Shown: positions 1-7,913, numbered from the stretch's first letter. The stretch is 26,934 bases of DNA from Hydrogenophaga sp. (GCA_020047875.1 JAIFNE010000215.1:1-26934), one strand, 5' to 3'. Numbers and translations: made by a program. Notes: generated by a model from the sequence alone, not told the origin.

Positions 1-1145
1 AGGCCGGCAATGATGTTGGTGCCGTGTCCGGTGGTGGATGCCTGGGCGATGTGCTTCACCGGGGAATACTGGGTGCCGGTGTAGAACTCGGTGATCCAGA
101 CCAGTGCCGCGGTCAGCACCAGGCCCACCGCGCAGGCGCCCCACAGCCGCAGCTGGCTGCCGGTGGCGGTGATGGCGTTGTCCGGCATGATCCAGGCGGT
201 GACAAACCAGAAGGCGATCAACGAGAGCACGCCGGCAATCGCCAAGCCCTTGTAAAGCGCGGGCATCACGTTTTTCATGCCCGGGGTGGCCTTCACAAAG
301 TTGCATCCCACGATGGAAGCCAGGATCGACACGGCGCCCAGAACCAGCGGGTACAACACCGCGTTCATCGGCGCTGCGGCCACCATCAGGGCGCCCAGCA
401 CCATGGTGGCGATCAGCGTGACCGCGTAGGTTTCAAACAGGTCGGCGGCCATGCCGGCACAGTCACCCACGTTGTCGCCCACGTTGTCTGCAATCACCGC
501 CGGGTTGCGCGGGTCGTCTTCCGGAATGCCCGCTTCCACCTTGCCCACCAGGTCGGCGCCCACGTCGGCGCCCTTGGTGAAAATGCCGCCGCCCAGACGG
601 GCAAAGATTGAAATGAGGGACGAGCCGAAGGCGAAACCGATCAGCGGGTTGAGCAGCTTGGCCAGGTTTTTGTCGGGCGTGAAGTTGCCGTTGCCCACCA
701 GAAACCAGAAGAAACCGGCCACGCCGAGCAGCCCCAGGCCCACGACCAGCATGCCGGTGATGGCACCGCCGCGGAACGCCACGTCCAGTGCCGGCCCGAT
801 ACCCCGGGTGGCGGCTTGGGCGGTGCGCACATTGGCGCGCACCGAGATGTTCATGCCGATGAAGCCACAGGCCCCCGACAGCACCGCGCCCAGCACGAAA
901 CCGATGGCGCTCAGGCTGTCCAGAAACACCCCGATCAGCACGGCGAGGATCACGCCCACCAACCCGATGGTTTTGTACTGCCGGGCGAGATAGGCTGCCG
1001 CGCCCGTCTGGATGGCCCCCGCAATTTCCTGCATGCGGGCGTTGCCCGCGTCCTGAGACAGGATCCAGCTTCGCGACCAGAAGCCGTAGATCACCGCCAC
1101 CAGACCACACGCCAGCGCAAATATGAGCGCACTTTGACCAACCAT
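1..1145 (-). CDS. hppA: Membrane-bound proton-translocating pyrophosphatase (partial, N-terminal part)
   Basis: The protein hydrolyses pyrophosphate and couples this to ion pumping across the inner membrane. The visible part is about 381 residues from the ATG at 1145; the C-terminal half lies beyond the left edge. It begins MVGQSALIFALACGLVAVIY, a first membrane helix, and has several more hydrophobic segments. Around residues 209-241 it carries the acidic pyrophosphate/Mg-binding loop of the family, including DDPRNPAVIADNVGDNVGD followed by CAGMAADLFE. An AGGAGA ribosome site sits 5 bases before the ATG. It diverges from ppa, the soluble enzyme for the same substrate. The residue that separates potassium-independent from potassium-dependent pumps is outside the window, so the subtype cannot be read here. 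The family assignment is secure. Confidence 0.95.
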   Translation of the reverse strand, partial: MVGQSALIFALACGLVAVIYGFWSRSWILSQDAGNARMQEIAGAIQTGAAAYLARQYKTIGLVGVILAVLIGVFLDSLSAIGFVLGAVLSGACGFIGMNISVRANVRTAQAATRGIGPALDVAFRGGAITGMLVVGLGLLGVAGFFWFLVGNGNFTPDKNLAKLLNPLIGFAFGSSLISIFARLGGGIFTKGADVGADLVGKVEAGIPEDDPRNPAVIADNVGDNVGDCAGMAADLFETYAVTLIATMVLGALMVAAAPMNAVLYPLVLGAVSILASIVGCNFVKATPGMKNVMPALYKGLAIAGVLSLIAFWFVTAWIMPDNAITATGSQLRLWGACAVGLVLTAALVWITEFYTGTQYSPVKHIAQASTTGHGTNIIAG

Positions 1146-1227
1146 GTATTTCTCCTGCTCGTTTCGACTTGGAGGGGGCAACGCCTCCGGGGATGCCCCC
1201 GCTGCGTTGCTTCCTCGGGTCCTTGTG

Positions 1228-1291
1228 CAGCGCTTGAGGAAGCGCTGGGCAGGGCGATTGGCCAACACCGGCAATTTAGCGGCAATCGCCC
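1228..1291. repeat. Two inverted repeats in the divergent hppA/ppa intergenic region
   Basis: The 304-base gap between hppA and ppa (1146-1449) contains a perfect 8-bp stem, CAGCGCTT at 1228-1235 with AAGCGCTG at 1240-1247 (loop GAGG). A second 9-bp inverted repeat follows: GGGCGATTG at 1252-1260 with CAATCGCCC at 1283-1291, itself followed by another AGCGCT. These could be transcript hairpins, an operator, or a degenerate intergenic repeat. No convincing -35/-10 pair was identified for either gene. Confidence 0.55.
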
Positions 1292-1449
1292 AGCGCTCGC
1301 AATGAGCCGCGTCAAAAAGTCAGCTTGGAATCAGTAAAATCAGGGTAAATCCCAGTTGGTGGAGTGCCATGGTGGCCTTCTCCGGTTTGATGCGGCGGCC
1401 CTACCCGCACACAAGCTCCCAGATTCCTCACAACCCTCGAAGCAAAAGC

Positions 1450-1986
1450 ATGTCTCTTGACAACGTGACCCCCGGCAAGAATGTTCCCGAGTCGTTCAAC
1501 GTGATCATCGAGATCCCGATGAATGCCGACCCGATCAAGTACGAGGTCGACAAGGAAACGGGCGCGATCTTCGTGGATCGCTTCATGAGCACGGCGATGC
1601 ATTACCCGACCAACTACGGTTACGTGCCCCGCACGCTGTCGGGCGATGGCGACCCGGTGGACGTGTTGGTGATCACGCCGGTGCCCCTGATTCCCGGCGT
1701 TGTCGTGCCTTGCCGCGCCATCGGCATCCTGAAGATGAACGACGAAGCCGGCGAAGACGGCAAGGTGCTCGCGGTGCCGATCGACAAGGTGCTTTCGATC
1801 TACAGCCAGTGGCAAAAGCCCTCAGACCTCAACCCGATGCGGCTCAACACCATTCAGCACTTCTTCGAGCACTACAAAGATCTGGAGCCGGGCAAGTGGG
1901 TGAAGGTCATTGGCTGGGAGGGACCGGAGGCGGCCCACAAGGAAATCACCGACGGCGTGGCCAACTACAACAAGAGCAAGGCCTGA
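1450..1986 (+). CDS. ppa: Inorganic pyrophosphatase, soluble family I
   Basis: A cytoplasmic enzyme that splits pyrophosphate to two phosphates and so pulls biosynthetic reactions forward. The 178-residue product matches the usual size for bacterial family I enzymes. It contains FVDRFMSTAMHYPTNYGYVP and then the signature DGDPVDVLV, whose aspartates bind the metal ions. The ATG at 1450 (MSLDNVTPGKNVPE) is chosen because it gives the family N-terminus; the frame stays open upstream to 1369 but that extension has no family character. A strong terminator follows at 2033. Its pairing with a membrane pyrophosphatase next door suggests the two share control of the pyrophosphate pool, which is inference. 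Confidence 0.96.
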   Translation: MSLDNVTPGKNVPESFNVIIEIPMNADPIKYEVDKETGAIFVDRFMSTAMHYPTNYGYVPRTLSGDGDPVDVLVITPVPLIPGVVVPCRAIGILKMNDEAGEDGKVLAVPIDKVLSIYSQWQKPSDLNPMRLNTIQHFFEHYKDLEPGKWVKVIGWEGPEAAHKEITDGVANYNKSKA

Positions 1987-2032
1987 AGCCCTGCGGCTCA
2001 CCGCGACGGGGTGTCGCAGTGAGGCATGAGAG

Positions 2033-2064
2033 AAGCCTGTGCAGGTGACCGCACAGGCTTTTTT
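2033..2064 (+). terminator. Rho-independent terminator after ppa
   Basis: A 10-bp perfect stem, AAGCCTGTGC (2033-2042) with GCACAGGCTT (2051-2060), has an 8-base loop and runs into a T tract ending at 2064. It lies 46 bases after the ppa stop and between convergent ppa and the bactofilin cluster. Confidence 0.9.
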
Positions 2065-2079
2065 GCTGGCCTCGGGTGT

Positions 2080-2484
2080 TCAGTTCGGTGCGCTGTCAAC
2101 CTCGCCGCGGTATTCGATCTTGCCGCGAACCCGGGCGCGCGGGTGCAGGTCGATCAGCTCGTCGTACTGGGCCTCGCCGATCAAGGTTCCCGAGCCGGTG
2201 ATCTCCAGCGCCTTGCGCGCGATCACGGTGCCGCTCACCCGACCTTCGATGAACACGTAGTCGGCCTCCAGCCGCGTGTTGTCGATCAGCCCGCTGGCCC
2301 CCACGTGCAGCGTGCCCCCGGTTTCAAAGCTCACGTTGCCCTTGAGCAGGCCGTCGATCTTGATGCCCTGGTCCTGTGCGCAGTGAAAACTGCCCTCAAA
2401 AATCGAGCCCTCGGCGATCAGGCTGGTGATGGCGCTCAAGCGTTCGGCAGGCACCAGGCGCGTGTTGGCAGGTTGTGGATTCAT
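2080..2484 (-). CDS. Bactofilin family polymer-forming protein (bactofilin A)
   Basis: A 134-residue protein of the bactofilin family (Pfam 04519), which forms nucleotide-independent filaments of right-handed beta-helix subunits, usually at the inner membrane. The segment SLIAEGSIFEGSFHC, then KIDGLLKGNV and later EGRVSGTVIARKALEITGSG, shows the repeating glycine/hydrophobic pattern of the beta-helix core, here about residues 18-125. The start MNPQPANTR at 2484 has an AAGGAG ribosome site 10 bases upstream. It is the last gene of a minus-strand cluster with two further bactofilins and two small membrane proteins, and begins only 4 bases after the stop of the upstream membrane-protein gene. 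Family bactofilins help set cell shape or organise envelope enzymes; the job here is not known. Of the three paralogues it fits the family best. Confidence 0.9.
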   Translation of the reverse strand: MNPQPANTRLVPAERLSAITSLIAEGSIFEGSFHCAQDQGIKIDGLLKGNVSFETGGTLHVGASGLIDNTRLEADYVFIEGRVSGTVIARKALEITGSGTLIGEAQYDELIDLHPRARVRGKIEYRGEVDSAPN

Positions 2485-2488
2485 GGTG

Positions 2489-2851
2489 TCAGGGCTCCTT
2501 GGCTGGCGTGGGTTTTGGGGTGTTGAGAGGGGCGGCGGCGCGCGGTATGGCCTCGCTGGTGCCGGCAAGCAGGCGCAGGCTCGACAACACCGGGGTCAGC
2601 CACGCGGGCACGTTCGATGGCGGCAGCCGCAGCAGCAGAACGGCGGCCAGGGGGAGCGCCAGCAGCAGCGGCAAGCCGAAGCGCCACCAGCCCCACAGCA
2701 GCCACCGCCAGGCCAGCCTTCGGCGACTTAGCTGGCGGTCGCGCGTCCAACTGGCGCTGAGGGCGGCGAGGCGCACGGACTCCGTGCCGGGCACTGCCGC
2801 ACCGGCCTGGGTGTTCGAACTTGCTGCTGAGGGCGTTGGGCTGCGGGCCAC
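2489..2851 (-). CDS. Small membrane protein of the bactofilin cluster, hypothetical
   Basis: I do not recognise a named family. The 120-residue frame has one strong membrane span near residues 55-75 (containing LPLLLALPLAAVLLL), preceded by an Arg-rich stretch (RDRQLSRRRLAWRW). This suggests an N-terminal cytoplasmic part, a positive-inside anchor and a proline-rich tail. The start is uncertain: GTG at 2851 is the first usable one in this frame and has no clear ribosome site, and the frame stays open upstream into the preceding bactofilin gene. It is placed between two bactofilin genes and resembles the layout of the membrane protein at 3917-4237. A role as membrane partner of the filament is inference. 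An overlapping frame from 2882 was judged a shadow because it lacks the membrane segment. Confidence 0.6.
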   Translation of the reverse strand: MARSPTPSAASSNTQAGAAVPGTESVRLAALSASWTRDRQLSRRRLAWRWLLWGWWRFGLPLLLALPLAAVLLLRLPPSNVPAWLTPVLSSLRLLAGTSEAIPRAAAPLNTPKPTPAKEP

Positions 2852-2882
2852 GGCTTGGGCGTGCGTTGTGCACCGTTGACAC

Positions 2883-3407
2883 TCAACCCACCGGTCTGGG
2901 CGGTGTGGCGCGCTCCAGGGTGGCGTTGAGGTTGGCGCCGTTCACCTGAATGCGGCCGTACCGCACCACGCCGTGCACATCGGCGGTGTCGTGCAGCGAC
3001 ACCTCGCCCTGGCCAGCGTCCAGAATGCCTTCGGTGTGCCCCATGACCGAAATGCGGTGGGCGGTGATGTCGCCGGTGACCGAACCGGTTTCGGTCACCA
3101 CGACACTGGCGAGCGCGTCATGTGCCTGATGCAGGTTGCCCTGAACCTGGCCCGATACGCTGAACGAGCCCCGCAGCGTGGCATTGCCCACGAACGCCAT
3201 GCCCTGGGCCAGCAGGCTGCGCACCGCCGTGCCCTCGCTGCCTTCGGTGGAAAGCTGCGCGTCGAGCACCGGGAGGTAGGCCGGCAAGGTGGGCGGCATG
3301 GCTTTGCCAACGCCCACGGCCAGCGTGTCATTCATGTGGGTGGCAGGGCCAGCCTGATCGGGCTCGGTGTGGGGTGCCGTGTTGGTTGAGTCGGGTGTTG
3401 TGGCCAT
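2883..3407 (-). CDS. Bactofilin family protein (bactofilin B)
   Basis: A 174-residue protein. The N-terminal 60 or so residues are low-complexity (Ala/Thr/Pro-rich). The beta-helix part follows, with SLLAQGMAFVGNATLRGSFS, then GQVQGNL and TETGSVTGDITAHRISVMGH. This is the bactofilin pattern (Pfam 04519), but more diverged than bactofilin A. The ATG at 3407 (MATTPDS) is preferred over an in-frame TTG at 3437; a weak AGGA lies just upstream. Later methionines are possible starts. It lies 108 bases downstream of bactofilin C on the same strand, so co-transcription is likely but an internal promoter is possible. The long flexible N-terminus may carry a targeting or interaction sequence, which cannot be read directly. 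Confidence 0.82.
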   Translation of the reverse strand: MATTPDSTNTAPHTEPDQAGPATHMNDTLAVGVGKAMPPTLPAYLPVLDAQLSTEGSEGTAVRSLLAQGMAFVGNATLRGSFSVSGQVQGNLHQAHDALASVVVTETGSVTGDITAHRISVMGHTEGILDAGQGEVSLHDTADVHGVVRYGRIQVNGANLNATLERATPPRPVG

Positions 3408-3515
3408 GTCCTGGTTTCGGGAAAGAGGTGGGCGCAAACGGGGTTCAGGCGCGTGTCAGATTCGTTGCGGATGTCTCTCGACACACGGGATGTGGACACG
3501 ACCCGCGGACAAGGG

Positions 3516-3926
3516 TCATCTCGTTTCAGGTCGTGGTTGCATTGTCTTGAAAGGGCCTTGCAGATCCGCACCTTCATACATCTGCAATCGCCTAGCTTCG
3601 AGTGTGCCGGTGGAGATGCCCGTTTTCGACACGAAGGCCATGCCGTGGCAGGCGAGCTGCGTGGCCTGCACATCGGCGCCGGTTTTGCCGAGGTGGCCGA
3701 AAAGATAGAAATCGCCAGTCACTTCAACCTGACCGCTCACCACGCCGCCGGTCCAGATGATGAGGCGGCCATTGACCCGAATCTGCCCCGACAGCTCGCC
3801 CTGCACCAGCAGCCCGCCCTCAAAAGTCAGATTGCCACTGAGCGCCGAGCCCGCCGCCACCCGGTTCACCACGTTCATGGCGATCGGATCGAGTGTGAGC
3901 GTGTCCTGGGGGGGGGTCACAGCCAT
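3516..3926 (-). CDS. Bactofilin family protein (bactofilin C)
   Basis: A 136-residue protein with the bactofilin beta-helix repeat from about residue 20: NRVAAGSALSGNLTFEGGLL, then GELSGQIRVNGRLIIW, GGVVSGQVEVTGD, and later KTGISTGTLEARRLQMYEGA. The start MAVTPPQD at 3926 overlaps the 3' end of the upstream membrane-protein gene by 10 bases, so translation is probably coupled. The frame is open further upstream, but that part overlaps the neighbour and looks non-coding. It contains two cysteines in the core region. The three bactofilins are different in sequence, so they are old paralogues rather than recent duplicates. Confidence 0.85.
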   Translation of the reverse strand: MAVTPPQDTLTLDPIAMNVVNRVAAGSALSGNLTFEGGLLVQGELSGQIRVNGRLIIWTGGVVSGQVEVTGDFYLFGHLGKTGADVQATQLACHGMAFVSKTGISTGTLEARRLQMYEGADLQGPFKTMQPRPETR

Positions 3927-4237
3927 CGGGATATCCCCCAGAAAATGACGGTGACCGTTGTACTGAACAGACCCGCGGCAGCAATCAGCAGCGCGTGACG
4001 CTCCAGCCAGCGTCGCGCGCGGGTGGGGCGCATGCGCGGAATGCCCACCGGTGCGCAGGCCTGCGTGGTGATCACCCAAGATTGCCAGGCGGGGCTGAGA
4101 ACCGCCCGCCCTTGCGTCATGTCAATCTGCAGGCCTTCGGAGCCGGCACCGCGGCCCGGTCTGGCCTGGCGTCCCAGCAACACCGACATGGGTGCGCCGA
4201 CGATGGTGTGGGTAAAGAAGGCGTCTGTTTCGCTCAT
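3917..4237 (-). CDS. Small membrane-anchored protein, first gene of the bactofilin cluster
   Basis: A 106-residue protein with no family I can name. It has a soluble N-terminal region of about 80 residues (MSETDAFFTHTIVGAPMSVL), an Arg-rich stretch (RMRPTRARRWLERH) and a single C-terminal membrane span (ALLIAAAGLFSTTVTVIFWG), so it is likely tail-anchored with the N-terminus in the cytoplasm. The ATG at 4237 is chosen; a GTG two codons upstream is an alternative. Its stop overlaps the bactofilin C start by 10 bases. Overlap and co-orientation suggest it works with the bactofilins, for instance as a membrane tether. It lies 67 bases downstream of the DUF482 gene. Confidence 0.7.
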   Translation of the reverse strand: MSETDAFFTHTIVGAPMSVLLGRQARPGRGAGSEGLQIDMTQGRAVLSPAWQSWVITTQACAPVGIPRMRPTRARRWLERHALLIAAAGLFSTTVTVIFWGISRWL

Positions 4238-4304
4238 GTGCACCGCAGTTTACCCACTGGCTGACACCTGCAGTCTGCCCACCAGGCAGCGTGGGCGCCT
4301 GTCC

Positions 4305-5711
4305 TCATGCAGGGCCTTCGCCGCGTGGCGCTTTGAAGGGGCTGCGGCTGCTCAGCTGGGCCAGGTAGTTGCCCACACCCGCTTGCTCTCTCTCCAGGAA
4401 TCGCCCGACCGCATCGGCAAACGCCGGCTGCGCCAGCCAGTGTGCGCTGGTGGTTTTCACTGGCAGCAGCGCGCGCGCCATCTTCTGCTCGCCTTGCGCG
4501 CCGCCTTCGAAACGATCGATGCCGTTGGCAATGCACCAGACCAGTGGCTGGTAGTAGCAAGCCTCGAAGTGCAGGCAGTCCACCCGCTCCAGCGCACCCC
4601 AGTAACGGCCATACGCCACCCGGCGCGCGGCGTCCAGCGCAATCAGGCTGCTGGCCATCGGACGTCCCTCGCGCTCGGCGATGAACATCAGCCAGTGCTG
4701 GGGCATGTCGGTGGCCATGCGCCGGAAGAACGCACGGTTCAGGTAGGGCGCATTGCCGTGTTCCAAGTAGGTGCGTTCATAGCAGCGATAGAAAAAATCC
4801 CAGTCCAGCTCGGAGATTTCCAGGCCCTCAGAGCACCGAAAGCGCACACCGGCATCCGCCACCTTGCGGCGCTCCTGGCGAATCTTCTTGCGTTTTTCCT
4901 GCACCAGGCTGGCGAGGAAATGCTCGAAGTCGGTAAAGCGCGCCGACGCTGCGCCGATCGTCGATTCAGGTTCAGGCAGCGCACCGCGCGCAGCGGGGAG
5001 CGTGGGGGCAACGACCCCGCCGCCGGGCCGCCCCAAGGCGGGGTCAGCCCCCTCGGGGGGCAGCGCACCACGCGCAGCGGGGAGGGTGGGGGCGGCAACC
5101 CCGCCGCCGGGCCGCCCCAAGGCGGGGTCAGCCCCCTCGGGGGGCAGCGCACCACGCGCAGCGGGGAGCGTGGGGGCAATGTTCTTCCAGTGAAACTGCA
5201 CCGTGTGCCGCAGCATCATGCCGGCTCGCTCGCAAGCAACCACATCGTGTGGCTGAACAAACAGCAGGTGCAGCGACGACAAACCTTCGCTGCGGGTGTG
5301 CTCGATCAGCGCCTGGGCCAGGGCAGCGCGGGCCTGGTCGTCACGGGCCAGCAGCCGGGCGCCTGGTACCGGGGTGAACGGCACGGCCACCACCGCCTTG
5401 GGGTAGTAATCCAGACCGTGCTGCGCGTAAGCGTTGGCCCATGCCCAGTCGAATACGTACTCTCCATAAGAGTGGTTCTTCAGGTACAGCGGGCACGCGG
5501 CCTCCAGCCGGTCGTCGCGCCACAGCGTCAGGAACTGCGGTTGCCAACCAGCCTGGGCACTTGCGCAAGCGGTTTCGTGAAGCGCGAGCAGGTAAGCGTG
5601 TTGTACGAACGGACTCGCATCGCTCGCCCGCGCGAGCAGGGTCTGCCAGCCCTCGGAATTGATCTGCGCCGGTGAAGAAAAAACCCGGGTGACATAATTC
5701 GCGGCGGTCAC
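4305..5711 (-). CDS. DUF482 / GNAT-fold (FemAB-like) N-acyltransferase-like protein with in-frame repeat insertion
   Basis: A 468-residue protein of the DUF482 family (COG3146), predicted to have a GNAT-like acyltransferase fold. The substrate is unknown. Diagnostic stretches are SPFVQHAYLLALHET near the N-terminus, EKRKKIRQERRKV in the middle, and HFEACYYQPLVWCIANGIDR and GGAQGEQKMARAL near the C-terminus. Relatives are usually around 380-400 residues, so this one is long. The excess is explained by an 84-bp tandem repeat at 4977-5180 that adds about 68 residues of Pro/Gly/Ala-rich sequence at about residues 178-245, without breaking the frame. The start is GTG at 5711, since no ATG lies in frame nearby; this is moderately sure. 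The divergent neighbour is nadE. It is co-directional with the bactofilin cluster. Confidence 0.88.
   Translation of the reverse strand: MTAANYVTRVFSSPAQINSEGWQTLLARASDASPFVQHAYLLALHETACASAQAGWQPQFLTLWRDDRLEAACPLYLKNHSYGEYVFDWAWANAYAQHGLDYYPKAVVAVPFTPVPGARLLARDDQARAALAQALIEHTRSEGLSSLHLLFVQPHDVVACERAGMMLRHTVQFHWKNIAPTLPAARGALPPEGADPALGRPGGGVAAPTLPAARGALPPEGADPALGRPGGGVVAPTLPAARGALPEPESTIGAASARFTDFEHFLASLVQEKRKKIRQERRKVADAGVRFRCSEGLEISELDWDFFYRCYERTYLEHGNAPYLNRAFFRRMATDMPQHWLMFIAEREGRPMASSLIALDAARRVAYGRYWGALERVDCLHFEACYYQPLVWCIANGIDRFEGGAQGEQKMARALLPVKTTSAHWLAQPAFADAVGRFLEREQAGVGNYLAQLSSRSPFKAPRGEGPA
4977..5180. repeat. 84-bp tandem repeat (about 2.4 copies) of a GC-rich palindromic element inside a gene
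   Basis: Copies begin at 4977, 5061 and 5145 (CAGCGCACC in each), a period of exactly 84 bases or 28 codons. Each full copy contains the inverted arms CCCCGCC and GGCGGGG and the palindrome CCCCCTCGGGGG. The sequence resembles the short intergenic repeats common in Comamonadaceae (from memory). Copies differ at only a few bases, so the duplication is recent or homogenised. Confidence 0.9.
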
Positions 5712-5791
5712 TCCAGAGCCCCGCCGACCGCGGCCTGGCAGCCGCCATAGCCGGAATTTCCTACGCTGCGCCCACGCATTTTTGACACCCC

Positions 5792-7486
5792 ATGACCCTC
5801 TCAGTTTGCGTCGCCCAGCTCAACTATGTGGTGGGCGACATGGCGGGCAATGCCCGGAAAATCATCGACGCAGCCCATCAGGCCCATCGCCGTGGCGCCT
5901 GCCTGTTGCTCACTCCCGAGCTGGCGCTGTGCGGCTACGCAGCCGAAGATTTGTTTCTGCGGCCTGCGTTCATCGATGCCTGTGATGATGCCTTGAACGC
6001 GGTGGTCCGGGAGACGGCCAGTTTGAAAGGCCTGAGCATCGTGGTGGGTCACCCGGCGCGGGTGTTGAGCGCGGTGGGTGCGCAGCGCGATCGCAGTGTG
6101 TCAACCGCTGCGCTGCACAACGCGGCCAGCGTGTTGTGCGAGGGGCAGGTTCTGCTCACCTACGCCAAGCAAGAACTGCCCAACTACCAGGTGTTTGACG
6201 AGCGACGCTATTTCGTGCCGGGCGATGAGGTTGGCGTGTTCGATGTCACCGGCGCTGGCGGCGAGCGGGTTCGTTGCGGATTGTTGATCTGTGAAGACGC
6301 CTGGTTTGAGGTGCCGGCCGCGCAGGCGAAGGCGGCGGGGGCGGAGCTGCTGGTGGTCATCAACGCGTCGCCGTTTCATGGCGGCAAGGGTTACGAGCGC
6401 GAGCAGACCATGTGTCAGCGTGCGAGGTCGGTGGCGCTGCCGCTGGTGTATGCCCACCTGGTTGGCGGCCAGGATGAAATTGTGTTTGAGGGACGGTCCT
6501 TTGCGCTGGATGCCGCGGGCGCGGTACGCGCCCGCGCGGTGAGCTTTGAAGAAACTTTGTTTGATGTTGCGCTTTCGCCATCGGTCAATGGCTGGACGGT
6601 CGACGGCGATATTGACCGCGCCCACAGCGCGGAGGCCGACCTCTGGCACGCGCTGGTGCTCGGCGTACGCGACTACGTGGGCAAAAATGGTTTCCCCGGT
6701 GCGCTGCTCGGTTTGTCGGGCGGCATCGATTCGGCGCTGGTGCTTGCGATTGCGGTTGATGCACTGGGCAAAGACCGGGTTCGCACGGTGATGATGCCGT
6801 CGCCCTACACGGCGGACATTTCCTGGATGGACGCGCGCGAGATGGCCAGCCGGCTGGGCGTTCGATACGACGAAATGCGGATCGGTCCCACCTTCGAGGC
6901 TTTCAAGTTGGCTCTTTCGACGGACTTCGCCGGTCTGCCAGACGACACCACAGAAGAAAATCTGCAGGCGCGCATTCGCGGTACCTTGCTGATGGCGCTG
7001 TCGAACAAGTTTGGCGGCATGGTTCTGACCACGGGCAACAAGAGCGAGCTGGCCACCGGCTATTGCACTTTGTACGGCGACATGGCGGGAGGATTCGCCG
7101 TGATCAAGGATGTGTTGAAAACCACGGTGTTTCGCTTGGCGCGATGGCGCAACGAACACGATCCGTACCGCACCGGCGCCAATCCGATTCCTGAGCGCAT
7201 CATCACCCGCCCGCCCAGCGCCGAGTTGCGCCCGGACCAGACCGATCAGGACAGCCTGCCGCCCTATGAGGTGCTCGACGCCATCATCGAGCGTTACATG
7301 GAAAACGATCAGAGCCCGGCGAGCATTGTTGAGGCCGGTTTTGATGCCGCTGCCGTGGAGCAGGTGGTGCGTCTGATCCGCATCAACGAATACAAGCGCC
7401 GCCAGGCTCCGGTGGGCGTCCGCGTGACCCACCGCAGCTTTGGCAAGGACTGGCGTTACCCAATCACGAGCAAATACCGGGCGTGA
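5792..7486 (+). CDS. nadE: Glutamine-dependent NAD+ synthetase
   Basis: This enzyme makes NAD from nicotinate adenine dinucleotide, ATP and glutamine, the last step of NAD synthesis. At 564 residues it is the two-domain type. The N-terminal nitrilase-like glutaminase domain (about 1-265) has the catalytic triad: Glu43 in TPELALCGY, Lys126 in YAKQELPNY and Cys167 in LLICEDAW. The C-terminal synthetase domain has the ATP-binding loop SGGIDS at 309-314 and later TTGNKSELATGYCTLYGDMA. The ATG at 5792 gives the standard N-terminus MTLSVCVAQLNY; no strong ribosome site is visible. glnB follows after 88 bases on the same strand, linking NAD synthesis from glutamine to nitrogen sensing. Confidence 0.97.
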   Translation: MTLSVCVAQLNYVVGDMAGNARKIIDAAHQAHRRGACLLLTPELALCGYAAEDLFLRPAFIDACDDALNAVVRETASLKGLSIVVGHPARVLSAVGAQRDRSVSTAALHNAASVLCEGQVLLTYAKQELPNYQVFDERRYFVPGDEVGVFDVTGAGGERVRCGLLICEDAWFEVPAAQAKAAGAELLVVINASPFHGGKGYEREQTMCQRARSVALPLVYAHLVGGQDEIVFEGRSFALDAAGAVRARAVSFEETLFDVALSPSVNGWTVDGDIDRAHSAEADLWHALVLGVRDYVGKNGFPGALLGLSGGIDSALVLAIAVDALGKDRVRTVMMPSPYTADISWMDAREMASRLGVRYDEMRIGPTFEAFKLALSTDFAGLPDDTTEENLQARIRGTLLMALSNKFGGMVLTTGNKSELATGYCTLYGDMAGGFAVIKDVLKTTVFRLARWRNEHDPYRTGANPIPERIITRPPSAELRPDQTDQDSLPPYEVLDAIIERYMENDQSPASIVEAGFDAAAVEQVVRLIRINEYKRRQAPVGVRVTHRSFGKDWRYPITSKYRA

Positions 7487-7574
7487 GGGTAGAGCGCTGC
7501 CTCAGGCCGCCGCCCGCCTGAGTTAGCGCATGATAGAGTTTTGTTCCCTTTGCCATCCGCTCAGAGATCCACGC

Positions 7575-7913
7575 ATGAAGCAAATCACCGCCGTCATCAA
7601 GCCGTTCAAACTGGAAGAGGTGCGCGAAGCGCTGGCTGAGCAGGGCGTGAGCGGTTTGACCGTCACCGAGGTGAAGGGGTTTGGTCGCCAGAAGGGCCAC
7701 ACCGAGCTGTACCGCGGTGCGGAGTACGTGGTCGACTTTCTGCCCAAGGTGAAGGTCGAGGTGGTGGTGAAGTCGGACGATGTGGACCGCTGTGTGGATG
7801 CCATCGTGCGCGCCGCTCGCACGGGCAAGATCGGCGACGGCAAGATTTTTGTGACAGACGTCGAGCGTGTCGTGCGCATCCGCACCGGTGAGCTTGACGA
7901 TTCGGCTGTCTGA
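7575..7913 (+). CDS. glnB: Nitrogen regulatory protein P-II
   Basis: A 112-residue PII signal protein that senses 2-oxoglutarate and ATP/ADP and controls glutamine synthetase adenylylation and NtrB. It has the family N-terminus MKQITAVIKPFKLEEVREAL and the T-loop GHTELYRGAEY with Tyr51, the uridylylation site. The C-terminal signature TGKIGDGKIFV is present. The start at 7575 is set by homology and normal length; a GTG or ATG 15 codons earlier is disfavoured. The neighbour nadE uses glutamine. The downstream LOG gene is convergent with only 9 bases between stops, and no separate terminator is visible. Confidence 0.97.
   Translation: MKQITAVIKPFKLEEVREALAEQGVSGLTVTEVKGFGRQKGHTELYRGAEYVVDFLPKVKVEVVVKSDDVDRCVDAIVRAARTGKIGDGKIFVTDVERVVRIRTGELDDSAV

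Noticed and set aside
2481..2882. An alternative 133-codon frame overlapping the small bactofilin-cluster membrane protein
   Set aside because: It lacks the membrane span and is Ala/Arg/Pro-rich; it is read as a shadow even though its GTG overlaps the upstream stop.
4977..5180. A CRISPR array
   Set aside because: The 84-bp units are directly contiguous with no unique spacers and lie in frame in a gene.
4023..5675. A 550-codon plus-strand frame opposite the DUF482 gene
   Set aside because: It is antisense to a gene with clear family motifs, has low-complexity composition and no recognisable domain; it is open because of high GC content.
6101..7432. A 443-codon minus-strand frame opposite nadE
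   Set aside because: It is a shadow of nadE, with His/Arg-rich composition typical of antisense frames in GC-rich DNA.
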